Origin: JAGNHN01 sp964590645
GTDB lineage: Bacteria; Bacteroidota; Bacteroidia; Bacteroidales; JAGNHN01
Reading direction: 5' to 3'
Length of the DNA stretch: 64,000 nt
NCBI GenBank assembly: GCA_964590645.1
Contig: CAZPYJ010000016.1
Coordinates: forward strand, 29,377-93,376
Positions within the stretch are counted from its first letter, which is position 1. Each line of letters starts with the position of its first letter. A model generated the notes under the pieces. The model was not told the origin of the DNA. It made no database searches and worked only from the letters and a program-made list of their open reading frames with translations. Shown here piece after piece: positions 8,692 to 17,002 of the stretch. Position numbers and translations under genes: made by a program.

Positions 8692-9348
8692 TTATAATTG
8701 CATTTCAGGAATATCCCCTTCCGTGATAAGACGGCCTTCCGTGGCTGCCCGGATCTCTTCCACAGAAACCCCGGGGGCCCTTTCCAGTAATCGGAATCCA
8801 TCGCCTGTAACTTCCATTACCGCGAGGTTGGTAACGATTTTCTTCACGCATTGCACTCCGGTCAGGGGCAGGCTGCACTCTTTTAACAGCTTGCTTGCTC
8901 CGTCTTTACTGGTATGCTGCATTGCCACGATGATGTTTTTTGCCGCGGCGACCAGGTCCATTGCTCCTCCCATCCCTTTGACCAATTTGCCAGGGACTTT
9001 CCAGCTGGCAATGTCTCCTGTTTCGCTGACCTCAAAGGCTCCCAGAACCGTCAGGTCCACGTGGCCTCCGCGGATCATCGCAAAGCTTTGGGCCGAGTCG
9101 AAAAATGAAGCTCCGGGCAGGGCGGTTACAGTTTGTTTTCCTGCATTGATCAGGTCGGCATCCACTTCTTCCAGGGAAGGGAAGGGGCCGATACCCAGGA
9201 GTCCGTTTTCTGAATGCAGCACCACCTCTACACCTTCAGGGATATAATTGGCTACCAGGGTGGGAATACCGATACCCAGGTTAACATAATAGCCATCGCG
9301 CAGCTCCTGGGCGATGCGTTTCGCGATTCCGTGTTTATCCAGTGACAT
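8692..9348 (-). CDS. scoB: 3-oxoacid CoA-transferase, subunit B
   Basis: The 218-residue protein matches the beta subunit of succinyl-CoA:3-oxoacid (acetoacetate) CoA-transferase. NLGIGIPT lies at the N terminus, and the SENG motif places the catalytic glutamate at residue 47 (HSENGLLGIGPFP). The typical GGHVDLTVLGAFEVS and VKGMGGAMDL segments follow. Together with subunit A it moves CoA between succinyl-CoA and acetoacetate. Its start overlaps the end of the A-subunit gene by 14 bases, which suggests translational coupling. The succinyl-CoA donor is what the 2-oxoglutarate enzymes elsewhere in the window would make. Confidence 0.93.
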   Translation of the reverse strand: MSLDKHGIAKRIAQELRDGYYVNLGIGIPTLVANYIPEGVEVVLHSENGLLGIGPFPSLEEVDADLINAGKQTVTALPGASFFDSAQSFAMIRGGHVDLTVLGAFEVSETGDIASWKVPGKLVKGMGGAMDLVAAAKNIIVAMQHTSKDGASKLLKECSLPLTGVQCVKKIVTNLAVMEVTGDGFRLLERAPGVSVEEIRAATEGRLITEGDIPEMQL

Positions 9349-10051
9349 CTTTTCCTCCTTCGCTTCGGGTGGTTATAAACTCGATTTGTTTTTCATAGCG
9401 CTCGCCCTGGAAAATGCGCTGTACATAGATGCCGGGGGTATGGACCTGGTTTGGATCGAGGCTTCCGGCAGGCACCAGCTCTTCCACTTCCGCAATGGTG
9501 ATCCTGCCGGCACTGGCCATCATATTGTTGAAGTTGTTAGCGGTATGCCGGTAGATCAGGTTTCCGTGGGGGTCTCCTTTCCAGGCTTTGACAATGGCGA
9601 AATCAGCCGTCAAACCCAATTCCATCAGGTACATTTTGCCGTTAAACTCACGCACTTCTTTGCCTTCCTGAACCTCGGTGCCATAGCCGGCAGGCACAAA
9701 GAAGGCAGGAATGCCTGCCCCTCCGGCTCTGATCCTTTCAGCCAGTGTACCCTGGGGGATGAGTTCTACCTCCAACTCCCCGCTGAGCATCTGCCGCTCA
9801 AACTCTTTGTTCTCTCCCACATAGGATCCCATCATTTTCTTCATCTGCCTGTTCCTGAGCAGTATGCCCAGCCCGACATTGTCGATGCCCGCATTGTTGG
9901 ATATGCAGGTCAGGTGAGTCAATCCTGCATCGGCAATGGCCTTAATGGTGTTTTCCGGTATGCCGCAAAGGCCGAAACCGCCAAACATCAGACTCATTCC
10001 TGATTCTATCCCCCGTATGGCCTCCCGGGCGTTTTTTACCACTTTATTCAT
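9335..10051 (-). CDS. scoA: 3-oxoacid CoA-transferase, subunit A
   Basis: The 238-residue protein carries the alpha-subunit signature GGFGLCGIPE near residues 24-33 and the conserved ISNNAGIDNVGLG, GAGIPAFFVPAGYGT and KAWKGDPHGNLIYRHTANNFN segments. It forms a heteromer with the overlapping B subunit and activates acetoacetate or a related 3-oxoacid with CoA from succinyl-CoA. The length is normal. It lies 8 bases after the flavin oxidoreductase gene in the same operon. Confidence 0.93.
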   Translation of the reverse strand: MNKVVKNAREAIRGIESGMSLMFGGFGLCGIPENTIKAIADAGLTHLTCISNNAGIDNVGLGILLRNRQMKKMMGSYVGENKEFERQMLSGELEVELIPQGTLAERIRAGGAGIPAFFVPAGYGTEVQEGKEVREFNGKMYLMELGLTADFAIVKAWKGDPHGNLIYRHTANNFNNMMASAGRITIAEVEELVPAGSLDPNQVHTPGIYVQRIFQGERYEKQIEFITTRSEGGKDVTG

Positions 10052-10059
10052 AGCTTGCT

Positions 10060-11142
10060 TTAATGGGTTTCAATAAGGGTAGAGTAATCGGTATATCCTT
10101 TTACTCCACCTGTATAAAACGTATCAGTATCTGGTTCGTTCAATGGGGCTTCCAGAAAAATGCGGCTGGGAAGATCGGGATTGGAGATAAAAAGCCGCCC
10201 AAAAGCGACCAGATCAGCTTGTCCGCCTTCAATCACCTGATGCGCCTTCTCCGGGGTATAGCCTCCTGCTGTAATGATGGTTCCCGAATATATTTTTTTG
10301 AAATGGGGAAGAAGTTGGAGCAGGTATCCCGGAGGTACCGGGGTGAGCGGTTCAACAAGATGGAGATAGGCCAGGGGAAAGGAATTCAGTTTTTGTACAA
10401 GGCTTGAATACGTTTCCACGGGGCGACTGTCAATTGTGCCAAAACGGGCTGCGGAAGGAGAGAGGCGAATGCCTACCCTGTTCCGGCCAAAGACGGTGAG
10501 CAGCTCATCCAGTATTTCAAGAATGAAGCGCTGGCGCTTGTCCACCTCTCCACCGTATTCATCCGTTCGAAGGTTGGAGCTGTCGTTCAGAAACTGCTCC
10601 GGCAGGTATCCATTGGCCGCGTGCAATTCTACGCCGTCAAACCCGGCAGCTTTGGCGTTTTCTCCCGCTGTCCGGTAGTCGCGTACGGTTTCCTTCACTC
10701 CCTTGTTGCTTAGTTTCAGGGGCAGGGGCAGGTCATACTTCTCCTCTCCTATCTTAATCTTGCCTTCAGCTGCCACAGAGGAAGGAGCTACAGGATGCAT
10801 CCCTGAGGGCAGCAATTTGGGGTGAGATATCCTGCCGGTATGCCATAATTGAGCAAAGATGATCCCGCCCTCCTGATGGACTTCCGTGCATACCTCCTTC
10901 CAGCCTTCCACTTGTTCCTGGCTGTGAATGCCCGGCGTATTCTGATATCCGATAGCCTGTGTGCTGATTTGTGTGCCTTCCGAAATGATCAGTCCTGCCC
11001 CGGCCCTTTGCCGGTAGTATTCCACCATCATTGCATTCGGGATGCGCTGTTCACCTGCCCGGCAGCGGGTGAGCGGAGCCATCACAATGCGGTTCTTCAG
11101 CAGGAGATTCCCCAGTCGGTATGGATCGGATAAGAGCGGCAT
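10060..11142 (-). CDS. NADH:flavin oxidoreductase, Old Yellow Enzyme family (NemA-like)
   Basis: The 360-residue FMN-dependent TIM-barrel enzyme contains NRIVMAPLTRCRA near the N terminus, FAQLWHTGR, and the ligand-binding pair His174/Asn177 with Tyr179 (ELHAANGYLPEQFL). It also has the NLRTDEYGG loop and the C-terminal DLVAFGRLFISNPDL phosphate-binding segment. OYEs reduce activated C=C bonds in enones or nitro compounds. In this operon it could act on an enoyl intermediate or detoxify an electrophile; the sequence does not settle the substrate. It follows the hydroxyacyl-CoA dehydrogenase gene after 4 bases. Confidence 0.9.
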   Translation of the reverse strand: MPLLSDPYRLGNLLLKNRIVMAPLTRCRAGEQRIPNAMMVEYYRQRAGAGLIISEGTQISTQAIGYQNTPGIHSQEQVEGWKEVCTEVHQEGGIIFAQLWHTGRISHPKLLPSGMHPVAPSSVAAEGKIKIGEEKYDLPLPLKLSNKGVKETVRDYRTAGENAKAAGFDGVELHAANGYLPEQFLNDSSNLRTDEYGGEVDKRQRFILEILDELLTVFGRNRVGIRLSPSAARFGTIDSRPVETYSSLVQKLNSFPLAYLHLVEPLTPVPPGYLLQLLPHFKKIYSGTIITAGGYTPEKAHQVIEGGQADLVAFGRLFISNPDLPSRIFLEAPLNEPDTDTFYTGGVKGYTDYSTLIETH

Positions 11143-11146
11143 TGGC

Positions 11147-12484
11147 TTAGATCAGATAATCATTGATGGGTCCGTATGCGTGAAAGAACCCCGTCAGCAA
11201 TACGGTATTCACGTCTTTTTCAGAAAGGGCAATGCCATCCCTGACCAGTTGCCGCCCAATTTCACGGGAACGCCTCAGGTAGTCGCAGGCAAGCTGGGCC
11301 CCCTGGCTGTCCAACTTGCCCAGAGCAGTAAACCAGGCGCTGAGCTTTGCCTCTTTATCCGTATCCCTGATCACATCCTTCCACCTGGGTGCCTCAGCCG
11401 GTATTGCTCCAAGATGTTGCTCACTATCCTGACGGAATTCATTGATCTTTACATAATCTTCCAGAGTAGGATTATACACCGCTACCGCTTTTCCTTCCTT
11501 GTATTGAAGAAATCCATCCTTCTGCGATCCGTCGTGGTGCTGGCCTCCCTTAATACCCTGATCAAATAGGGTGTCGAGCAGTTCGCTGTGCAGGTTTTCC
11601 GCGGGGTAGTATGGGTTCATCACACCGAGTATGTATCGAACGACATCAATTCCGACATAATCGATGAGTTGAAAAACACCCATCGGCCTGATCAGGTATT
11701 GCATTGAGACGGTATTGATGCGGTAGATGGCTTCGTGCACGGGCATATCATTGGCGAGTTTTTCTGCCTGAGCAATGCCATAGAGTGCATCGCGCATAAA
11801 ATGGCCATTTCCTATAAATCCGGCGTGGTCGTTGGCCGGCACGATGATCTTGCCCATATTGCGGGCCAGCTCCAGCGCCGTTTCCCTCAACCCGGGTTTG
11901 GTGCGGGAAGTCAGGATCAGTTCCACCAGCCTTTGCACTGCCGGGGGATTGTAAAAATGGAAGCCCAATATGCGGCCGTCCAGGGAAGCCTTTTCATCCA
12001 GTAAATGTATGGGGACAGAGGAGGTGTTGGTGAAGTACCAGATATCCTTGTCGCTGCTGGCTTTTTCAAGCGTATCGAAGAGCCTGGTCTTAAGTTCAGG
12101 GTTTTCGCTCACAGCTTCAAAAACCAATCCTGCGCGGGCAGCATCCTCCAAGCGAGTGGTGAGTTTTAAAACAGAAAAGACCTTTTCTGCATACAACAAC
12201 CCCACTTCTTCATCCTCTTTTCCGGCAAAGACCGGGTATCTTTTACGGAAGTCTTCCGCTTTTTTTGTCGCTTTCTTTCTGGATTGCTGGAAGATGTAGT
12301 CCTTCAATCCTTGCAGGGCTTCTTCCGAAACATCCACGGCAATGAGTTCAAAAGGCGTGTTTTCGTTCCCGGGCTTAAGCGCCTGGGCTACCATCTCCTG
12401 AGCCATCAGCAGGCTGATACCACTGCCCATCTTCCCGGCGGCACCCAGCACCGCCGATTTCTTAATGCGATTAATGTAGTCCAT
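11147..12484 (-). CDS. 3-hydroxyacyl-CoA dehydrogenase
   Basis: The 445-residue protein has an N-terminal Rossmann fold (VLGAAGKMGSGISLLMA), the GFHFYNPP motif with the catalytic His, the DHAGFIGNGHFMRDA hinge, and the C-terminal dimerisation domain. It oxidises 3-hydroxyacyl-CoA to 3-oxoacyl-CoA with NAD+. About 30 residues between the first glycine-rich loop and the VDVSEEAL strand make it longer than the short monofunctional enzyme, resembling the dehydrogenase half of FadB-type proteins. The linked enoyl-CoA hydratase gene 18 bases upstream supplies the preceding step. Confidence 0.9.
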   Translation of the reverse strand: MDYINRIKKSAVLGAAGKMGSGISLLMAQEMVAQALKPGNENTPFELIAVDVSEEALQGLKDYIFQQSRKKATKKAEDFRKRYPVFAGKEDEEVGLLYAEKVFSVLKLTTRLEDAARAGLVFEAVSENPELKTRLFDTLEKASSDKDIWYFTNTSSVPIHLLDEKASLDGRILGFHFYNPPAVQRLVELILTSRTKPGLRETALELARNMGKIIVPANDHAGFIGNGHFMRDALYGIAQAEKLANDMPVHEAIYRINTVSMQYLIRPMGVFQLIDYVGIDVVRYILGVMNPYYPAENLHSELLDTLFDQGIKGGQHHDGSQKDGFLQYKEGKAVAVYNPTLEDYVKINEFRQDSEQHLGAIPAEAPRWKDVIRDTDKEAKLSAWFTALGKLDSQGAQLACDYLRRSREIGRQLVRDGIALSEKDVNTVLLTGFFHAYGPINDYLI

Positions 12485-12502
12485 ACATCTTGGTTTTATT
12501 TT

Positions 12503-13270
12503 TTACCAGAGGGGTTTTCTTTTTTCCAAAAAAGCTTTCATTCCTTCAGCCCCTTGTTTTCCAGGCCCAAAGAGACTGCCAAATTGTTCATTTTCAATTT
12601 CGTGTCCTTTTTCATAATTGACTCTGGCCGCCTGACGGGTGACGGCCTTCACCTTCTTGACGGCTTCAGGCCCTTTCTGAAGAATCAGGCGGGCGATCTG
12701 TTGGCACTCCTCCATCAGCTTATCCTGTTCCACCACGCGTGAAACCAGCCCCATCTGCAGCGCATCGGCCGCTTTTACCGATTCTCCTGTGACAAGAAGC
12801 ATAAGAGCGTTGCCCATCCCAATATGCCGGGGCAAACGCACGCTGGCGGCAAAACCCGGGATAAGGCCAAGATTGACTTCCGGTTGTCCGAAAAGCGCTT
12901 TTTCTCCCGCGATGCGAAAATCGCAGGCCATTGCCAGTTCACAGCCACCCCCCAGGGCATAGCCATTCACTGCGGCAATCCAGATCTGTTCGCTGTTTTC
13001 CATTCTCAGGAAGGTGTCCTGTCCAAGCTTGGAAAAGCTTCGGGCGGCTTCCTCTCCCTTGTCCACCATCTCGGCAATGTCGGCCCCGGCTGCAAAAGCT
13101 TTGCCTTCACCGGTCAGGATCACAATGGCAGTTTTGGGAGAAAGGTCATCCATCGCCTGATTCAGTTCGAGAAAAAAGTCGGTGTTTAAAGAATTCAGTG
13201 CCTGACTGCGCCTCAGGGTGATCAGCCCCAGGCCGTCCTTTTCTTCTAAAGAGATTGTCTTGTAAACCAT
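12503..13270 (-). CDS. Enoyl-CoA hydratase (crotonase family)
   Basis: The 255-residue protein shows the crotonase oxyanion-hole motifs (GEGKAFAAGADIAEM; VNGYALGGGCELAMACDFRIA). It has the two acidic residues of hydratases at Glu111 and Glu131 (GQPEVNLGLIPGF). The usual G-G-T-Q after the second motif reads AASVR, a mild departure. The C terminus FLEKRKPLW is typical. It hydrates trans-2-enoyl-CoA, and the product would go to the adjacent dehydrogenase. It is the first gene of the six-gene operon, and a good promoter precedes it. Confidence 0.9.
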   Translation of the reverse strand: MVYKTISLEEKDGLGLITLRRSQALNSLNTDFFLELNQAMDDLSPKTAIVILTGEGKAFAAGADIAEMVDKGEEAARSFSKLGQDTFLRMENSEQIWIAAVNGYALGGGCELAMACDFRIAGEKALFGQPEVNLGLIPGFAASVRLPRHIGMGNALMLLVTGESVKAADALQMGLVSRVVEQDKLMEECQQIARLILQKGPEAVKKVKAVTRQAARVNYEKGHEIENEQFGSLFGPGKQGAEGMKAFLEKRKPLW

Positions 13271-13307
13271 AGGATGCTTTGTCTTTAGGGTTTTTCAGGA
13301 AGAATGA

Positions 13308-13338
13308 CAAATATATCAATTCTTATATGTTTAAGCAA
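13308..13338 (-). promoter_or_regulatory. Promoter of the acyl-CoA/CoA-transferase operon
   Basis: On the minus strand, TTG (13338-13336) is followed after 20 bases by TATATTTG (13315-13308). This matches the Bacteroidota TTG-N17-23-TANNTTTG arrangement. The -7 element lies 37 bases before the start of the enoyl-CoA hydratase gene. Confidence 0.65.
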
Positions 13339-13455
13339 CAAAATCTCCGGAATTGAGCGAAGCCTGCCTTCCGGGATCACCAGACTGAACAATCCATATC
13401 GGCGATCTGTTAGGTGAGAAAACTGCGGGGAAGTGTTCCCTTTCAGTGAATAATA

Positions 13456-13463
13456 TATCTTTG
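13456..13463 (+). promoter_or_regulatory. Putative -7 element TATCTTTG of the metal module
   Basis: It fits TANNTTTG, but only 7 bases separate it from the ATG at 13471. The transcript would be nearly leaderless if this is the promoter. No clear -33 TTG was found at the right spacing. Confidence 0.4.
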
Positions 13464-13470
13464 TAAGGCA

Positions 13471-13938
13471 ATGGAAAGGCTCAAAAATATAAGCGTCCTC
13501 TTTCTTTCCTTCTGGATGATCCTGTCTTCCGGAGGCTTTGCCCTTTTCTCCCATCAGTGTTCGTGTTCCGGGGAGACACACCTGTCTGTGCTTTTTGAGC
13601 AAACCTGCACACACGAGGGGGACGCATCGGAACAAGCCTTATCCTGCTGTACCTTGCCCCTTGAAGGGGCAGGCCGGCAATGTCCTTCACACGAAGGCAA
13701 GCCCTGTTGCGAGAGCAATGCCTTGTTCTTCCTGAAAACAAGCGATTTTACTACGGCTTCCGTGAAGGATGCGAAAGTCCCCGTTCGTCTTCTCCCGGCA
13801 ACCCAGACCGCAGAAATTCGCTTAGCCCTCACCGAGGAGGATGAAATGCAGGGTGAATTGCCCCCCATCTTGCTTTCTGTACATCTGCGAAAAACCATTC
13901 TGTTGTTTAACGGCGCTTTTCATTCTGCTCTTTCCTGA
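13471..13938 (+). CDS. HYC_CC_PP-like exported Cys-rich small protein
   Basis: The 155-residue protein has a hydrophobic N-terminal segment (about residues 8-26) followed by SHQCSCSG, paired cysteines at LSCC (59-60) and KPCC (79-80), and a C-terminal ELPPILL motif. The order His-x-Cys, Cys-Cys, Pro-Pro is that of a small Bacteroidota family known as HYC_CC_PP proteins; here the tyrosine is Gln. Members are commonly found next to heavy-metal TonB receptors, as here. A periplasmic copper or other metal-binding or sensing role is inferred from the cysteines and neighbours, not shown. It is probably cotranscribed with the receptor 56 bases downstream. Confidence 0.7.
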   Translation: MERLKNISVLFLSFWMILSSGGFALFSHQCSCSGETHLSVLFEQTCTHEGDASEQALSCCTLPLEGAGRQCPSHEGKPCCESNALFFLKTSDFTTASVKDAKVPVRLLPATQTAEIRLALTEEDEMQGELPPILLSVHLRKTILLFNGAFHSALS

Positions 13939-13994
13939 TCAATCAGCCCGGATCTGAATTTCTCTGATTTCTCTGATTTTTAAAGGACAGCTTT

Positions 13995-16205
13995 ATGAAG
14001 TATTATCTGATTATTTTGGGATGGATGGCGCTTTCGTTAACCGCATCTTCCCAGCACATTGACGGAACAGTATATGGCCGGACGCCCGAAGGAGGGCAGG
14101 AAGCCTTGCCCGGGGTAAATGTATATTGGGCTGACAGCGACGACGGCACGGTAACAAATGTATACGGCGCTTTTCATATCCATCCGAATCATCCCGGCCA
14201 GAAGAAATTGGTCTTCAGTTTTGTGGGATATCAAAACGACACCCTTCATATCGAAGGAGATATGGAGGGGGTGGAAGTGGTGCTCAGCGTTTCCCGTGCT
14301 CTGGAAGGGGTGGAAGTGGTGGAACGCACTGCAACTTCATTCATATCCAGAACTGACCCCATCTCTACCCGCGTGATTACTACGGGGGAGTTGCAAAAGG
14401 CAGCCTGTTGCAACCTGAGCGAGAGTTTTGAAACCTCAGCTTCGGTGGATGTGAGTTACAGCGATGCCGTTTCCGGAGCCAAACAGATTAAGTTACTGGG
14501 TTTGGCGGGAAAATACAGCCTGATCCAGACGGAGAATATTCCTAACCTTCGTGGCCTGGGAAGCATCTTTGGTTTAGGCTTTATCCCCGGACCCTGGATG
14601 CAGTCCATTCAGGTTTCCAAAGGAGCAGCCAGCGTGAAGAATGGCTTTGAATCCACAACAGGGCAAATCAATGTGGAGTTTAAAAAGCCCAGCTCTGATG
14701 AAAAGCTGCATCTGAACCTCTACGCCAACGATGCCGGCAAGCTGGAGTCCAATGCCAATGTACGGTGGAAAATCAATGAAAACTGGGGATCTATGCTGCT
14801 CTGGCATAGTGAGCATCTGAGCAATAAGATTGATATGAATGGGGATGGCTTCCTCGACCTTCCCCTGGTCCAACAATATAATGTGATGAACCGCTGGAAT
14901 TATGAGAAGCACGGAAAGCGGCACTTCGAAGTTGGGCTTTCGGTGCTGGATGAAAGGAGAGAAGCAGGACAAAAAGCCTTTTATGAATCGGAAAAGTTTT
15001 CATCAGACAGCCTGTATCAGATAATGATCAACACCCGGCGTTACCAGGTTTTTTCAAAGAACGGTTTTATTCTGCGCAGGCCGGCTACCAGCATCGGGAT
15101 CATCGCTTCAGCTACCTATCACGATCAGGAGAGCATCTATGGGTTCAATCACTTTGATGCTAAGCAGACCAGCCTGTACTTCAACTCAGCCTATGAATCC
15201 TATATGTGGAATACCAATCAGACGATTAAGCTTGGCGCAAGTCTGCAATACGACAAATACGAAGAAGCCTTCCGGGCAATGGAAATGGAGCGGGAGGAAG
15301 TGGTTCCCGGACTCTTCTCCGAGTTTACTTTCTGTGGCGGGGAATCGTTTACCCTGCTGGCCGGTTTGAGGGCAGATTTCCATAATCTTTATGGTACCTT
15401 CTTCACCCCGCGTATGCATTTGAAGTACACCCCTGTGGAGCAATTCGTGATCCGGGCCAGCGCGGGAAAAGGCTATCGGACACCCTATGTCATTGCCGAG
15501 AACCCCTGGATCCTGGCCAGCTCCCGCAGCCTGATCACCCTGGAGTCGCCTGAAATGGAGGAGGCCTGGAATTATGGTATGAATGCCACTTACTACGCCG
15601 ACCTGTTGGGGCGCGAGCTCAGGATCAGCCTGGACGCTTACCGGACCGACTTTATCAATCAGTTGGTGGTGGACCTGGACCGGGATCCTTATGCCATCTA
15701 TACCTACAATCTGGAAGGGGAGTCCTATGCCAACAGCATCCAGGTAGAAGCCCATTATGAAGTGCTCAGAAACCTGGAGATGACTGCCGCCATCCGATAC
15801 AATGATGTCAAGACGACCACAGATGGACGCTTGCAAAGCAAACCCCTGGTGAATACCTATAAAGCCTTGCTCAGCTTCAGCTGGCAGTCGCCGATGAAGC
15901 GTTGGCAGGCCGATCTCACCGGCCAGTTTAATGGGAGTTCACGACTGCCTTCTACCGAAGCCTATCCGGAGCAATACCGCCGGGGAGAGCACGGACCGGC
16001 CTATACCATTATCCTGGGCCAGCTAACCCGCAACTTCAAAACCTGGAATGTGTACCTGGGGGTGGAGAACCTGCTCGACTTTGTGCAGAAGGATCCCATC
16101 CTGGCTTATGATATGCCTTTCAGCCCCTACTTTGATGCCGCCTCATCCTGGGGGCCAATTCACGGTAGAAAAGTGTATTTCGGAATGAGGTACACCTTAA
16201 AGTAA
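13995..16205 (+). CDS. TonB-dependent outer-membrane receptor, metal-type
   Basis: The 736-residue protein has a signal peptide (to about residue 19) and a carboxypeptidase-regulatory-like domain (about 20-105, ALPGVNVYWADSDDGTVTN, KKLVFSFVGYQNDT). A plug domain follows (about 125-240, with LSESFETSASVDVSYSDAVSG and KQIKLLGLAGKYSLIQTENIP), then a beta-barrel ending in KVYFGMRYTLK. This plug form, containing a Cys-Cys pair (KAACCNLSESF), resembles Bacteroidota receptors linked to copper or other heavy metals. The flanking Cys-rich and HMA-domain proteins support metal transport. The substrate cannot be proven from sequence. Confidence 0.88.
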   Translation: MKYYLIILGWMALSLTASSQHIDGTVYGRTPEGGQEALPGVNVYWADSDDGTVTNVYGAFHIHPNHPGQKKLVFSFVGYQNDTLHIEGDMEGVEVVLSVSRALEGVEVVERTATSFISRTDPISTRVITTGELQKAACCNLSESFETSASVDVSYSDAVSGAKQIKLLGLAGKYSLIQTENIPNLRGLGSIFGLGFIPGPWMQSIQVSKGAASVKNGFESTTGQINVEFKKPSSDEKLHLNLYANDAGKLESNANVRWKINENWGSMLLWHSEHLSNKIDMNGDGFLDLPLVQQYNVMNRWNYEKHGKRHFEVGLSVLDERREAGQKAFYESEKFSSDSLYQIMINTRRYQVFSKNGFILRRPATSIGIIASATYHDQESIYGFNHFDAKQTSLYFNSAYESYMWNTNQTIKLGASLQYDKYEEAFRAMEMEREEVVPGLFSEFTFCGGESFTLLAGLRADFHNLYGTFFTPRMHLKYTPVEQFVIRASAGKGYRTPYVIAENPWILASSRSLITLESPEMEEAWNYGMNATYYADLLGRELRISLDAYRTDFINQLVVDLDRDPYAIYTYNLEGESYANSIQVEAHYEVLRNLEMTAAIRYNDVKTTTDGRLQSKPLVNTYKALLSFSWQSPMKRWQADLTGQFNGSSRLPSTEAYPEQYRRGEHGPAYTIILGQLTRNFKTWNVYLGVENLLDFVQKDPILAYDMPFSPYFDAASSWGPIHGRKVYFGMRYTLK

Positions 16206-16222
16206 TTCAATAAACATTTCTT

Positions 16223-16516
16223 ATGAAAACCTTCAAGATCACCATAGAGAATTTAAAATGCCACGGTTGCGCCAATACCATCCGCCGAAATCTTCAAAAG
16301 GAAGAAGGCGTGCAAAGTGTGGAAGTAGACCATACTGACAGCAGCGTTTTTATTGCTTATGAGGGAGAAGATTCCCGGGAAGCGGATTTTGAGCGCATCC
16401 TGACCCGCCTGGGCTATCCTCCGGCGGGAAGCGGAAACACAATGAACAAGGTGAAATCCTATGTCAGTTGCGCGATCGGAAGAATTGGAAAAGAAGATGA
16501 ACCAGGAAAAAACTGA
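16223..16516 (+). CDS. HMA-domain metallochaperone, cytoplasmic
   Basis: The 97-residue protein is a single heavy-metal-associated ferredoxin-like fold with the metal site CHGC at residues 13-16 (LKCHGCANTIRRNL). No signal peptide is present, so it should act in the cytoplasm, handing Cu(I) or a similar ion to a partner. The C-terminal 25 residues, after the HMA fold, are polar and unassigned. It begins 17 bases after the receptor stop. Confidence 0.85.
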   Translation: MKTFKITIENLKCHGCANTIRRNLQKEEGVQSVEVDHTDSSVFIAYEGEDSREADFERILTRLGYPPAGSGNTMNKVKSYVSCAIGRIGKEDEPGKN

Positions 16517-16517
16517 T

Positions 16518-16862
16518 ATGATGAAGAGAATAAGCATCACATTCCTCTTTGTTGTCCTTCCCTTGCTCGGTCTTTCTGCCCAGTCGAAGGGCGTGAAAGA
16601 AATCGTGATTCAGACCAGTGCGCAGTGTGAAATGTGCAAAGACCGGATGGAGAAGGAGATGGCATTTACAAAAGGGGTCAATTATGCCAATCTTGACCTG
16701 GAAACCAAGAAGCTCACGGTCCGCTATAAAGAAAAGAAGACCAATGCAGAGCAGATCCGCAAAGCCATTGCAGCAGTCGGATATGATGCCGATGAGGTTC
16801 CTGCGGATCCGGAGGCTTACGATAAATTGCCTGCCTGCTGTAAAAAGGGCGGGCACGATTGA
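16518..16862 (+). CDS. Exported HMA-domain protein with C-terminal metal-binding tail
   Basis: The protein is 114 residues from ATG 16518; the next codon is also ATG (16521), one base after the previous stop plus one. It starts with a Sec signal peptide (MMKRISITFLFVVLPLLGLSAQ). The HMA fold follows with Cys37 and Cys40 (TSAQCEMCKDRMEKEM), then an ACCKKGGHD tail that could bind metal. A longer frame from 16461 would bury the signal peptide and overlap the upstream gene. It probably works in the periplasm as the partner of the cytoplasmic HMA protein and the receptor. Confidence 0.85.
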   Translation: MMKRISITFLFVVLPLLGLSAQSKGVKEIVIQTSAQCEMCKDRMEKEMAFTKGVNYANLDLETKKLTVRYKEKKTNAEQIRKAIAAVGYDADEVPADPEAYDKLPACCKKGGHD

Positions 16863-17002
16863 ACCGGCAGCTTTCTTCATCAGGAAGGAATGGATCGGTT
16901 TAAGTGAGCCCTGTCCGGGAACCTGCTCCAAGCCCATCCTCTTATCCCCCATTGCGGGTTCTTTTATACCTTTATCCTTTATTCCGGATACGATTGCTAA
17001 GA

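Noticed and set aside
8015..9247. 410-codon plus-strand frame antisense to the lyase-like and CoA-transferase genes
   Set aside because: Both minus-strand genes have conserved catalytic or family motifs along their length. The antisense product has none.
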